Assembly: GCF_001544515.1 (NCBI RefSeq)
Contig: NZ_FCOL02000040.1
Location: 1 to 50,565, forward strand
From: Caballeronia terrestris
GTDB lineage: Bacteria; Pseudomonadota; Gammaproteobacteria; Burkholderiales; Burkholderiaceae
Direction of reading: 5' to 3'
DNA: 50,565 nucleotides
A program made the position numbers and the translations under genes. The notes beneath the pieces are model-generated. The model was not told where the DNA came from and made no database searches. It worked only from the letters and a program-made list of their open reading frames with translations. Position 1 is the stretch's first letter. Each line of letters begins with the position of its first letter. This document shows, piece by piece, positions 41,012 through 49,847 of this stretch.

Positions 41012-43021
41012 CTAGCGGGCGTCGGTCACCGTCATGTTGACGGTCTTTCCCGCGATAAGCGTGTTCGAAAGCGTGATGTCGTGCACGTTGTATGCGTAAA
41101 TCGGTCCGGGCGACGTCGAGGTCGCCGGGCCCGTCGCGACCGGCGTCCCGAAATCGCAGTTCGTGATCGTGACGCCTGCGATCCCCGGAATCGCGGGCGC
41201 CGGCGCCGGGCCGTTGTAGTCGAACGCGACCGGGCCTTGCGCGACGACCGCCTGGAAGCACGATCCCGTCACACCGTTCAGCGTCACGTTGGTCGCCTTC
41301 ACGTTCGATATGTTGACGTTCTGCACGAGCGCCGGACGCGTGCGGATCGCGTCCTTGGACGGCTGGTAGTCGCAATCGAACGTGATCAGCCCGCCCTGCG
41401 CCGCCGACGGATTCGCCGCAGCCGCCGTTGCCACGCCGAGCGGCACGGTGCCGTTGATCGGGCTGCCCGCGAGCAGGCTGCTGCCGTAGCCCGAAGGCGT
41501 GAGGCTCACGCCGTTCGGCAGCGTCACGCCATCGACGTAGAAATCCTTCACGAAACCGCCGCGATTCATGTTCGTCTTGATGCGGATCGCGATGTTCAGC
41601 GAATTGGTCGCCCAGAACTGGTTGAGCATCGCGAGGTTGCGCGCGTAGATCTTCTGCACGCCGCCGCCCATTTCGCTGCCGAGCGTGATGCCGCCGTGGC
41701 CGCTGTTCATCGTGCAGTTCTGGATGACGTGGTTCTGCGCCGGGCCGTATTCGTTATCAAGATTCTTGCCCGACTTGATCGCGATGCAGTCGTCGCCGGT
41801 GTTGAACACGACGCTTTCGCACAGGACCATGTCGCAGGCGTCGGGGTCGAAGCCGTCGTTGTTCGGGCCGATGCTGTCCACCGTCACGCTGCGGATCACG
41901 ACGTTCGTGCAATCGGTCGGATGGTGCTGCCAGAACGGCGTGTTGATCGTGCGGTAACTTTCCATCAGCACGTTCGTGCAGCCGAGGAATTCGACCATGC
42001 ACGGTCGCAGATAGTGGCCCTTGCCGAAGATGCGCTTCTCGATCGCGACACCCGCCTCCGACAGCGCCGGCAAGTAATTCTGGTCCTGTTGCCACGGCGT
42101 GGCGGGATCGGTGAGGCGTGTGTAGAGCGTGTCGGAGATGCCGGGCGCGGCGGTGCGTAAATCGACGTTGTTCGGGTTCGCATAGGCCTGCGACGGCGTC
42201 GAAGAACCGGCGAATCCGTAAGCGCCGCTGTTGCCCTTCCACGTCCACCAGCAGGTGCTCGTGTTGCCCGTGCCCGCAAACGGCGTCATGCCCTGGCCGT
42301 TGAGGATGGAGCTGTCGCCCTCGCCGGTGATCGCGATGTTCTTCTGGTTGCGCGCGTAGACGGGCGGGCCGTAGTTCAGGCAATCGTTCGACTGCCAGCG
42401 GCTGTAGAAGAGCTTGCCGTTCGCGCCGCAATCGATCGGGCCGTCCTTCGCGAAATCGGCGGGATTCTGGCTGAAGTAGACCGTGCAGTTCGCGCTCAGA
42501 TGGAAGTTGACGTTAGAGAGCAGCACGAGCGGGCCGGCGCAGTACCAGTCACCCGCGGGTACGACGACTTTGCCGCCGCCCGCCGCGTTCGCCGCCTGGA
42601 TCGCGGCGAGGAATGCGGGACGCGAATCGAAGGAGCCGGGCGCCTGCGTCTTGTCGGCGCCGGTGCTGAGCGGCGACTTCGACGGATCGGTGTACGGATT
42701 CACGGCCGCCACGACGGCGCAGGTTTTCGCGCCGTAATCGGTGACGAGGAACGTCCGGTCCGGGAACATCGACTGCGCCACCGCCTGCAGCGAGTTGATG
42801 ATCTGCGTCGCCGCGCCCGACGGACCCCAGATCGGGTCCTGTGCGACGGGCGGCGTGGGGTCGCCGGAGTTGTCGTGCCCGCCGCAGCCGCCGAGCACGC
42901 CGAGCGCGCCGAACATCGACACGCTCGCCGACGCACCCGCTAGCAGCACGAACGATCGCCGCGCTTGGGATTGCGGTGCGGATTGCGCTCGGTTTTGATT
43001 CTTGTCCTCGCGATGTTTCAA
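41012..43021 (-). CDS. Polygalacturonase (glycoside hydrolase family 28), exported lipoprotein-like
   Basis: 669 residues. The N-terminus has RRSFVLLAG and ends VLGGCGG, a twin-arginine-like and lipobox-like signal. GH28 signatures are all present: NNDGFDPDACDMV (NxDG), NTGDDCIAIKSG (GDD), NSGHGGITLGSE (GHG) and IRIKTN (RIK), placed in a parallel beta-helix of repeated Val/Ile/Asn turns. It should cleave alpha-1,4-galacturonan (pectin) linkages, releasing galacturonate or oligomers, in the periplasm or at the surface. GGAG about 11 bases before the ATG sets the start. It faces the transporter gene over a 409-base gap with two similar palindromes. Confidence 0.92.
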   Translation of the reverse strand: MKHREDKNQNRAQSAPQSQARRSFVLLAGASASVSMFGALGVLGGCGGHDNSGDPTPPVAQDPIWGPSGAATQIINSLQAVAQSMFPDRTFLVTDYGAKTCAVVAAVNPYTDPSKSPLSTGADKTQAPGSFDSRPAFLAAIQAANAAGGGKVVVPAGDWYCAGPLVLLSNVNFHLSANCTVYFSQNPADFAKDGPIDCGANGKLFYSRWQSNDCLNYGPPVYARNQKNIAITGEGDSSILNGQGMTPFAGTGNTSTCWWTWKGNSGAYGFAGSSTPSQAYANPNNVDLRTAAPGISDTLYTRLTDPATPWQQDQNYLPALSEAGVAIEKRIFGKGHYLRPCMVEFLGCTNVLMESYRTINTPFWQHHPTDCTNVVIRSVTVDSIGPNNDGFDPDACDMVLCESVVFNTGDDCIAIKSGKNLDNEYGPAQNHVIQNCTMNSGHGGITLGSEMGGGVQKIYARNLAMLNQFWATNSLNIAIRIKTNMNRGGFVKDFYVDGVTLPNGVSLTPSGYGSSLLAGSPINGTVPLGVATAAAANPSAAQGGLITFDCDYQPSKDAIRTRPALVQNVNISNVKATNVTLNGVTGSCFQAVVAQGPVAFDYNGPAPAPAIPGIAGVTITNCDFGTPVATGPATSTSPGPIYAYNVHDITLSNTLIAGKTVNMTVTDAR

Positions 43022-43099
43022 GTTCGTCTCCTTTTATCCGGCCATTGCCGGGGTCACGGTTGCTCGGGTGAACCGAATCGGCGTCTCGTCGGAGGACGC

Positions 43100-43122
43100 T
43101 TATACAAACGATGTCATACAAC
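43100..43122. promoter_or_regulatory. Candidate operator 1 in the polygalacturonase/transporter gap
   Basis: On the minus strand the sequence TTGTATGACATCGTTTGTAT has two TGTAT half-sites around GACATC. It resembles the site at 43379-43398 (TTATACGACGTCTTATAT on the + strand). Sites of this kind are bound by GntR-family regulators of uronate genes in other bacteria; no regulator gene is in the window. Confidence 0.4.
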
Positions 43123-43378
43123 ATTATTCCCTTCGTCTCCGGCGTTTTTTTGGGCGTTCAGACCTGAGCCCACTCGTATGGTGCCGAAGATAGCGAAGCG
43201 GTCAGATAGCTGTCAAGCAACTTTTTGCGATTTTTGCAGGCTCAAACCTACAGTAGGCTTGCTGATGAGGCTTATCAAAACGGGGTTTACCCGCTTTCAG
43301 GCTGTTTGAGGTTGACAGCTTTGTGTGATTCACCGAAAGTTGTCGTACACATTCTTTCAGACGTCAAAGTTAAATTAG

Positions 43379-43398
43379 TTATACGACGTCTTATATGA
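43379..43398. promoter_or_regulatory. Candidate operator 2, just upstream of the transporter gene
   Basis: TATACGACGTCTTATA reads the same on the other strand at 14 of 16 positions, centred on GACGTC, 33 bases before the transporter start. It shares TAT-RYGACRTC with operator 1. Its place suits repression of the transporter operon, relieved when a uronate or derivative is present. Confidence 0.45.
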
Positions 43399-43430
43399 TT
43401 GCCCCGCATTAACCGGGAAGGAGACACGCC

Positions 43431-44750
43431 ATGCCGGCAGACAAGATCAAGGGATTGAGATGGTGGATCGTCGGGCTGATCATGCTCGGGACCGTATTCA
43501 ACTATCTCGCGCGCAGTTCGCTCTCGGTCGCGGCGCCGACGCTCACCGACAGGCTGCACATGACCACGCAGCAGTACTCGTACGTGGTTGCGGCATTCCA
43601 GGGCGCCTACACGGTGATGCAGCCGATCGCCGGCTATATCCTCGACGTGGTCGGCCTCAAGATCGGCTTTGCGATCTTCGCGACGGCCTGGGCGGCGTCG
43701 AACATGCTGCACGGCCTCGCGACCGGCTGGGGCTCGCTCGCGTTCTTCCGCGCGCTGCTCGGCATGAGCGAGGCGGCGATCTTCCCAGCCGGCATGAAGA
43801 CCATCACGCAGTGGTTCCCGGCGAAGGAGCGCTCGGTCGCGACCGGCTGGCTCAACACGGGGACGTCGGTCGGGGCGATGCTCGCGCCGCCGCTCGTCGT
43901 GTTCTGCATTCTCCAGTTCAACTGGCAGACGGCGTTCGTCGTCACCGGCGGCATCGCGCTGTTGTGGGTCGCGCTGTGGGTGTTCTTCTACCGCTCGCCC
44001 GCCGACCATCCGAACCTTTCCGAAAGTGAGCGCGAGTACATCCTGAGTGGCCAGGAAGCCGGCAAGCTCGATTCGACGCAGCGTCCTTCGTGGAAGCAGT
44101 TGCTCGGCACGCGCCGCTTCTGGGGCATCGGCATCCCGCGCTTTCTCGCCGAACCGGCCTGGCAGACCTTCAACTTCTGGATCCCGCTCTATCTCGTGTC
44201 CGTGCGACACATGAACCTGAAGGAGATCGCGCTCTTCGGCTGGCTGCCGTTTCTCGCCGCCGACCTCGGCTGCGTCGTCGGCGGGTATCTGGCGCCGTTC
44301 TTCCTGCGCAAGTTCAACACGTCGCTGCTCACGTCGCGCAAGCTCGTGATGATCTTCGGCACGCTCTTCATGTTCGGGCCGGCATGCATTGGCCTCGCGA
44401 CGAACCCTTATGTAGCGATCGGCCTCTTCTGCCTCGGCGCGTTCGGCCATCAGGCGATTTCGGGCGCGCTTTATACGCTCGCATCGGATGTGTTCGGGCA
44501 GCACGAAGTCGGCACCGCAACCGGCCTCTCCGGCATGATGGGCTGGCTCGGCGGGATGATCTTCTCGCTGATCGTCGGCGCGCTCGCGACCACCATCGGC
44601 TATAACCCGCTCTTCGTCTGCCTCGTGCTATTCGACATCGTTGGTGCTACCGTCGCATGGTTCCTGCTGAGGCCGGGTGACTACGCCGGCACCCTGCGCG
44701 CGCCCAGGGTCCCGACGCCCGCCGCGCCCGCAAACAGCATCGGACGCTAA
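43431..44750 (+). CDS. MFS transporter of the anion:cation symporter type, likely hexuronate uptake (ExuT/GudP-like)
   Basis: 439 residues with twelve hydrophobic segments. The N-terminal RWWIVGLIMLGTVFNYLARSSLSVA is typical of the ACS family, as are GWGSLAFFRALLGMSEAAIFPAGMK and QWFPAKERSVATG. Members of this group take up galacturonate, glucuronate, glucarate and galactarate. The genes on both sides encode a polygalacturonase and a uronate dehydrogenase, so galacturonate is the probable cargo. GGAG precedes the ATG. It is the first gene of an operon with uronate dehydrogenase, whose start follows within 30 bases. Confidence 0.88.
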   Translation: MPADKIKGLRWWIVGLIMLGTVFNYLARSSLSVAAPTLTDRLHMTTQQYSYVVAAFQGAYTVMQPIAGYILDVVGLKIGFAIFATAWAASNMLHGLATGWGSLAFFRALLGMSEAAIFPAGMKTITQWFPAKERSVATGWLNTGTSVGAMLAPPLVVFCILQFNWQTAFVVTGGIALLWVALWVFFYRSPADHPNLSESEREYILSGQEAGKLDSTQRPSWKQLLGTRRFWGIGIPRFLAEPAWQTFNFWIPLYLVSVRHMNLKEIALFGWLPFLAADLGCVVGGYLAPFFLRKFNTSLLTSRKLVMIFGTLFMFGPACIGLATNPYVAIGLFCLGAFGHQAISGALYTLASDVFGQHEVGTATGLSGMMGWLGGMIFSLIVGALATTIGYNPLFVCLVLFDIVGATVAWFLLRPGDYAGTLRAPRVPTPAAPANSIGR

Positions 44751-44779
44751 CGCCGACCATGACACAAGGACCCAATATC

Positions 44780-45580
44780 GTGACCAAGATTGCATTGAGC
44801 GGTGCCGGCGGCCAGCTGGGCACCGTATTGCGAAAGACGCTGCTCGAACGCGGCTACGACCTGCGCTCGGCGGGCGGCTCGCGTCCCCTCACGCCGATCG
44901 TCGAAAACGAGGACATCATGCACGGCGACCTGCGCGATCCGGCCGTCGTCGACCGGCTGCTCCACGGCGTCGACGTGCTCATCCACATGGCGGGCACGAG
45001 CGTCGAGCGGCCGCTGCCGGAGATCATCGAGAACAACCTGCGCGGGCTCGTCGAGGTGTACGAAGGCGCGCGGCGGAAGAAGGTCCGCCGCATCCTGTTC
45101 GCGAGCTCGAATCATGCGATCGGCATGTATCCGGTCGACGCGAAGCTCGCGCTCGACTGCGAGTTTCGTCCCGATGGTTTCTATGGCCTGAGCAAGATGT
45201 GGGGCGAGGGCATCGCGCGGATGTATTGGGACAAGCACGGGATCGAGACCGTGTGCGTGCGGATCGGAAGCTGCATCGAGAAGCCGACGGAGTTTCGTCA
45301 CCTCAGCACATGGCTCTCGCATGACGATTTGATGCGTATCGTCGAGCGGACGATCGATGCGCCGGAAGTCGGGCATATCGTCGTGTGGGGTGTGTCGGAC
45401 AATACGCGCAGTTACTGGAACAACGACGGCGCCGCGCGGCTCGGCTACGTGCCGCAGCAGAACGCGGAGGATTTCGCCGACGAGATCCTGCAAAAGCCGA
45501 ATCCGCTCGATGCGATTGGCCAGCGATATCAGGGCGGAAGTTTTGCCGGCATCGACTTCACGCCTTTGGATGAACGCTGA
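44780..45580 (+). CDS. udh: Uronate dehydrogenase (NAD-dependent, SDR family)
   Basis: 266 residues from GTG 44780, or 273 from ATG 44759. The GTG is preferred because AAGGA lies nine bases upstream and the nucleotide-binding strand begins at once: IALSGAGGQLG, the GxxGxxG motif. SSNH supplies the catalytic Ser and YGLSK the Tyr and Lys. DLMRIVERTID and YQGGSFAG fit the enzyme from Pseudomonas and Agrobacterium. It oxidises galacturonate or glucuronate to the aldarolactone, the first step of the oxidative uronate route. The lactonase and galactarate dehydratase needed after it are not in the window. Confidence 0.85.
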   Translation: MTKIALSGAGGQLGTVLRKTLLERGYDLRSAGGSRPLTPIVENEDIMHGDLRDPAVVDRLLHGVDVLIHMAGTSVERPLPEIIENNLRGLVEVYEGARRKKVRRILFASSNHAIGMYPVDAKLALDCEFRPDGFYGLSKMWGEGIARMYWDKHGIETVCVRIGSCIEKPTEFRHLSTWLSHDDLMRIVERTIDAPEVGHIVVWGVSDNTRSYWNNDGAARLGYVPQQNAEDFADEILQKPNPLDAIGQRYQGGSFAGIDFTPLDER

Positions 45581-45604
45581 AATCTTGCTTCGGATGTTTT
45601 CGTC

Positions 45605-45634
45605 ATGCCCGCCTTGGCAATCGCAAGCGGGCAT
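45605..45634 (+). terminator. Intra-operon hairpin
   Basis: ATGCCCGC and GCGGGCAT form an eight-base stem, with TTG/CAA pairing inside the loop, followed by TTGCGCTTT. It stands 25 bases after the uronate dehydrogenase stop and could partly terminate before the aldolase gene. Confidence 0.5.
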
Positions 45635-45741
45635 TTGCGCTTTACTATTGAGACCGCCCGTCCCGGCGCTGCAGCGCACGCCGGCGGCGCGTTCGAAGCC
45701 ACAGGCCCGAGACGCGGCCTGCCAACAAGAGGAGCACGAGC

Positions 45742-46530
45742 ATGCGTGAGAACCGGATTCGTTCGATCTGGAAAGCTGGCGGGGCGGTCGTCAACGGATG
45801 GCTCGCGATCCCGAGCGGGTTTTCCGCCGAGACGATGGCGCATCAAGGGTGGGACTCGCTGACGGTCGACCTGCAGCACGGCGTGGTCGATTATCAGAAA
45901 GCGGTCGAGATGTTCACGGCCATCTCGACGACCCAGACCGTACCGATGGCCCGCGTGCCCTGGAATGAACCCGGCATTCTGATGAAGGTTCTCGACGCGG
46001 GCGCGTATGCGGTGATTTGTCCGATGGTCAACAGTCGCGCGGATGCAGAGCGGCTCGTCGCAGCGACGCATTATCCGCCGCTCGGGACGCGGAGTTTCGG
46101 GCCGATCCGGGCGTTGCTTTATGGCGGCGCAGATTATCCGACGCAGGCTAATGAAACGGTCGTGGTGTTTGCGATGATCGAAACGCGCGAGGCCCTGGAT
46201 AATCTGGAGGAAATCGTTTCCACGCCGGGGCTGGATGCGATTTATATCGGGCCTTCGGATTTGTCTCTTGCGCTGGGGTGTACGCCGACTTTCGATGATG
46301 TCGATCCTCCGGTGGTCGAGGCCATCGAGCGTATTCTTGCGTGCGCTAAAGCGCATGGGGTGGTGGCGGGGATTCATAACGGCACGCCGGAGAAAGCGCT
46401 CGAACGGATCGCGATGGGGTTTCAGTTCGTGACCGTCAGTTCGGATGCGCGGTTGATGGCGGCTGGCGCGCAGCAGGTCATGGGGAAGATGCGGGCCGGG
46501 GGTGCGAAGGGATCGGACGAGGGGTATTGA
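45742..46530 (+). CDS. HpcH/HpaI family aldolase (2-keto-3-deoxy acid type)
   Basis: 262 residues, TIM-barrel class II pyruvate aldolase. Landmarks: LQHGVVDYQ with the catalytic His, MARVPWNEPG with the conserved Arg, CPMVNSRADAERLVAATHYPPLGTRSFGP, MIETREAL with the metal Glu and IGPSDLSLALG with the metal Asp. Enzymes of this family cleave 2-keto-3-deoxyglucarate or similar acids to pyruvate and a semialdehyde. Beside a uronate dehydrogenase it fits the oxidative galacturonate route, but a ketodeoxyaldonate or unrelated substrate cannot be excluded. The start has GAGG upstream. It ends the operon, before a strong terminator. Confidence 0.83.
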   Translation: MRENRIRSIWKAGGAVVNGWLAIPSGFSAETMAHQGWDSLTVDLQHGVVDYQKAVEMFTAISTTQTVPMARVPWNEPGILMKVLDAGAYAVICPMVNSRADAERLVAATHYPPLGTRSFGPIRALLYGGADYPTQANETVVVFAMIETREALDNLEEIVSTPGLDAIYIGPSDLSLALGCTPTFDDVDPPVVEAIERILACAKAHGVVAGIHNGTPEKALERIAMGFQFVTVSSDARLMAAGAQQVMGKMRAGGAKGSDEGY

Positions 46531-46537
46531 GGGCGGG

Positions 46538-46586
46538 GGCCTTGAGCGGATTTTCGCTGAAAATTGGCGTAGGGCCTCGATTTTTT
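46538..46586 (+). terminator. Strong intrinsic terminator of the uronate operon
   Basis: A long stem from GGCCTTGAGCGGATTTT to AAAATTGGCGTAGGGCC, with one mismatch and a CGCTG loop, is followed by TCGATTTTTT. It lies seven bases after the aldolase stop codon. Confidence 0.8.
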
Positions 46587-47322
46587 ACATCGTTCGATGT
46601 GATGTTTTAGCCGCCGTATATCCCTGTCCTTTTTCAGGTGGCATAGCGGCTCCTTAGCCGTCAGTTTATGCCTCGCACCCAAACTATCGGATAGGCACTG
46701 ATTCTCGCAAGTCTGCCCAAATTCCCCCAAACGGAGGCGCGCTACGGAACGCTCACAGTACGCTGACAGAGACAGTATGGCCCGTCATGAAATCGACCGG
46801 TCTTCGGCGCAGTATCGTCGCGAACGACGAGTTCAGGAATGTTAGGACGTGACGTTGCACGGTTTCGGCGTGCAACGTCACGCCGCCTGGCTCGATCAGC
46901 TACACGTACCGATGGACGTCACCGGACGGGATACGACGCCGCGCAGTGATCGGCCGCTATCCGCAACTTTCACTCGGTGAAGTGCGCGAGCAGCTTCGAG
47001 CCGGAATACGGCCGCGTTTGCCGCATCTGCGGAGCATCGCCGTGCGTCAACGGACTCATGAGTGGCGTGTCGTGTATGACTCGCATATGTGCGTCCGTGC
47101 ACGTTCGGGGGCGCGGACGCCGGCGACCCGGCGAAGTGGTGACGCCACTGGACCATTTTTCGGGTTTTGATTGCGTGCCTGCTTCGACATGACCTTCTCC
47201 TTCAACGTCGATCGGAAACAGCCTAAATTTCCATAAATTTCGGAGTTTTCTGTTATTTAAGATCTGACGAAATGGCTAATCTCCCGATCACATAAGAAAT
47301 AAGTAACGGGAGAAAATCGTTC
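46587..47322. other. Long gene-poor region before vgrG
   Basis: About 735 bases with no gene I can support. Short open frames exist; one (46946-47170) begins with GRYPQLSLGEVREQLRAG, faintly like the N-terminal domain of a phage-type integrase, but has no further match. The region contains the 13-base inverted repeat described separately. The last 150 bases are AT-rich (ATTTCCATAAATTTCGGAG) and may hold the vgrG promoter. The composition and lack of genes suggest an old insertion or deletion scar. Confidence 0.45.
46848..46882. repeat. Perfect 13-base inverted repeat
   Basis: CGTGACGTTGCAC (46848-46860) and GTGCAACGTCACG (46870-46882) flank the nine-base loop GGTTTCGGC. No T-run follows on either strand. 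It could be a protein-binding site, a terminator without a T-run or the trace of a mobile element end. Confidence 0.6.
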
Positions 47323-49847
47323 GTGAGTTCGACTATCGAGCCATCCGGCGTGGCGCGCCACGCCACGCATCAATCCGTTGTTCCTTCACTTCACGAAACC
47401 TACTTCCTCGATGTACCACGCGCGGTCAGTGCCAAGGACATGAGCGTCATGTGCTTCACCGGCGTCGAAGCGATCGGCGAAGCAAGGCGCTTTGCAATCA
47501 CGCTTACCCATTCTCTGGCGAATCTGCCGCGTGGCGATTATCTGAATCGCCCGGCCGCCTTTACGATTCAGCCGCCACGCCTGCCCGGCGGGTTTGTGTC
47601 GACGGGCACGCGCCGCAAGATTCAGGGCGTCATTACCGCGTTCAGCCAGCTCGCCAGCAACCGCGACCAGACAACCTATGAAATCGTGCTGGAATCGCGC
47701 CTCGCGCTGCTGCGCAATACGCCCAAATGCCGGTTCTTCTTAAACCTGAGCTTTCCGAGCATCATCGAGCAGATTCTGCGTGAGCACGGTTTCGATGCGA
47801 TTCGCGCGCGTTTCGACTTCAGGCTGTATCGGCAGTACGAGCCGCGCGAATTCGTCATGCAGTGGCACGAGAGCGATCTTGCATTCATGACGCGCCTGTG
47901 CCGGCGCGCGGGCATTTGGTTCGTTCAGGAAGAAGGCGAACACTGCGAAGTCGTGCGCTTCGGCGACGACCTGACCCACTACCGACGCAAGCCCGGTTTG
48001 AGCGTGCCGTTTCACGCGCAGGCCGGATTGGCCAACGCGGGCGCGGAGTCGATCGAGTCCATCGAGACGCATGCCAGGACGATTCCCGAGCGGCAACTGG
48101 TGCGCGCCTACAACTACCGCACTGCGCCGCTTCCAATCGACGCCGAAAGCATCATCCGCGGTGATGACACCACTTACGGCGAGACGTACACCTGGGCCGC
48201 GCACCACCTGACCGATGACGAGGCCAGGCACGAAGCTCAACTGAGACGCGAAGCGGCGCTCGCTGAACAGATCGTGTATCACGGTGCGGGGAATGTGATC
48301 GACCTGACACCATCAAGCGTGCTCAAACTCGCGAATAAAGTGCTGCCCGAAGCCGAGCACGGCGTGATGGTGGTGCGTGTGGAGAGCGGCGGTTCGCGCA
48401 GTGACGCGTATCGCAACAGCTTCACTGCGATTCCCTCGGAGCGCCTTTATCGTCTGCCGCTAAACGAAGAAAGCTGGCCGAAGGTGCACGGCACGATCAG
48501 CGGAGTCGTAACGTCGCCGAGCCGCTATAAGTTTGCCTACGTCGATGCAGCGGGTGAATACGTGGTCGTCCTGCACCTGGACCGGGACCCGCGCCCCGCT
48601 GGCGGCAACAGTTGCCGGCTGAGACTGGCGAAGCCGTTCGCTGGCGCGAACCAGACCGGCTTTCACTTTCCACTGATCGACGGGACCGAGGTTTTGGTCG
48701 CGTTTCATGATGGCGATCCGGACCGCCCGTTCATCGCGCACGTCATGCACAACGCGCGCGCGACGGACGTCATCGTCAACGATCAGCGCTGGTTGAGTCG
48801 CAACGTGCTGCGCACCCAATCCAACAATACGTTGCAGATGAGGACTGGGACAACGAGCAGCACATCAAGCTCGCGACCGAGCACGGCAAGTCGCAATTGA
48901 CGCTCGGTCATAGCGTGAACCGCAAGCGAGAGAAGCGCGGCGCCGGTTTTGAGCTGCGCACCGACATGAAAGGCGCGATCAGAGCCGGACAAGGCCTGTT
49001 CCTGTCGGCCGATGCGCAGCCGCTCGCGAACGGGCCGCATCTGGATATGAAAGCGGCGCTCGGTCAGTTACAGGTGGCGCTTGCGCAGGCGCAGGGGCTT
49101 GCGCAGGCCGCAAGTGTCGCCAAGGCTGAAATCGCCGATCTGAAAGCCGAAAACGAATGGCTCAAGAACAGTGTGAACGAGTTGAAGGAAGCGGTGATGC
49201 TGCTGTCTTCACCCAAGGGGATCGCACTGGCGACGCCCGACCGGGTGTCGGTTGCTGCGGGCCGTGACGTGAATATCGCAACCGGCGCTGGATTTAACGT
49301 CAATGCACAGCGCAATGCGAGCGTCGCCGCCTCCGACACGCTGTCGCTCTTCGCTCACAACGGCGGGGCCAAGCTGTTCGCGGCGCGCGGCAAGGTGCTG
49401 GTCCAGGCGCAGTCCGATGCGATGGAACTCGTGGCGCAAAAGGACATGCACCTGACGAGCGCGAACGGCACGTTGATCGCAAACGCTGCAAACGGCGTCG
49501 TGCTGCATGGCGGTGGGACCGCCTACGTGAAGCTGAGCGGCGACAACGTCGAGATTGGTGGCGCGGGCAACTTGATTCTGAAGATCATTGGAATTGACAA
49601 GTCCGGTCCTGGTTCGCTGTCGATGCCATTGCCGAAGTTCGAGCAGACCACCATCGGCCACGATGAGCACTTCATTTTGAGCGATCGACTTACCGGGCGG
49701 CCGGCGGCCAATCGCCCATACCGGATTCAACTGGCGGATGGTCAGGTCATCGAGGGCGTGACTAGCGGCACGGGCGCGACTTCGCTCAAAGCGGGCGATA
49801 TCGCGCAAGGGATGACCCTGTTGAAGAAAAAAAGGACTGAATCCTGA
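47323..49847 (+). pseudogene. vgrG: vgrG, type VI secretion spike protein, interrupted by a one-base frameshift
   Basis: The first frame (GTG 47323, GGAG upstream) encodes the gp27/gp5-like VgrG body: YFLDVPRAVSAKDMSVMCFTGVEAIGEARRF, IQGVITAFSQLAS, YRQYEPREFVMQWHESDLAFMTRLCRRAGIW and HFPLIDGTEVLVAFHDGDPDRPFIAHVMHN. After NNTLQM the expected EDWDNEQHIKLATEHGKSQL continues only in the next frame; one G is missing at about 48840-48842. The second frame then runs without a stop to 49847 with the DUF2345 region (VSVAAGRDVNIATGAG) and a C-terminal extension. The protein would be ~840 residues if restored. Either the gene is recently broken or the read has an error. It overlaps the effector gene by ATGA-type coupling. 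Confidence 0.85.

Noticed and set aside
46946..47170. 74-codon open frame with GRYPQLSLGEVREQLRAG
   Set aside because: Slight likeness to the N-terminal domain of integrases, but too short and followed by unrelated Arg-rich sequence.
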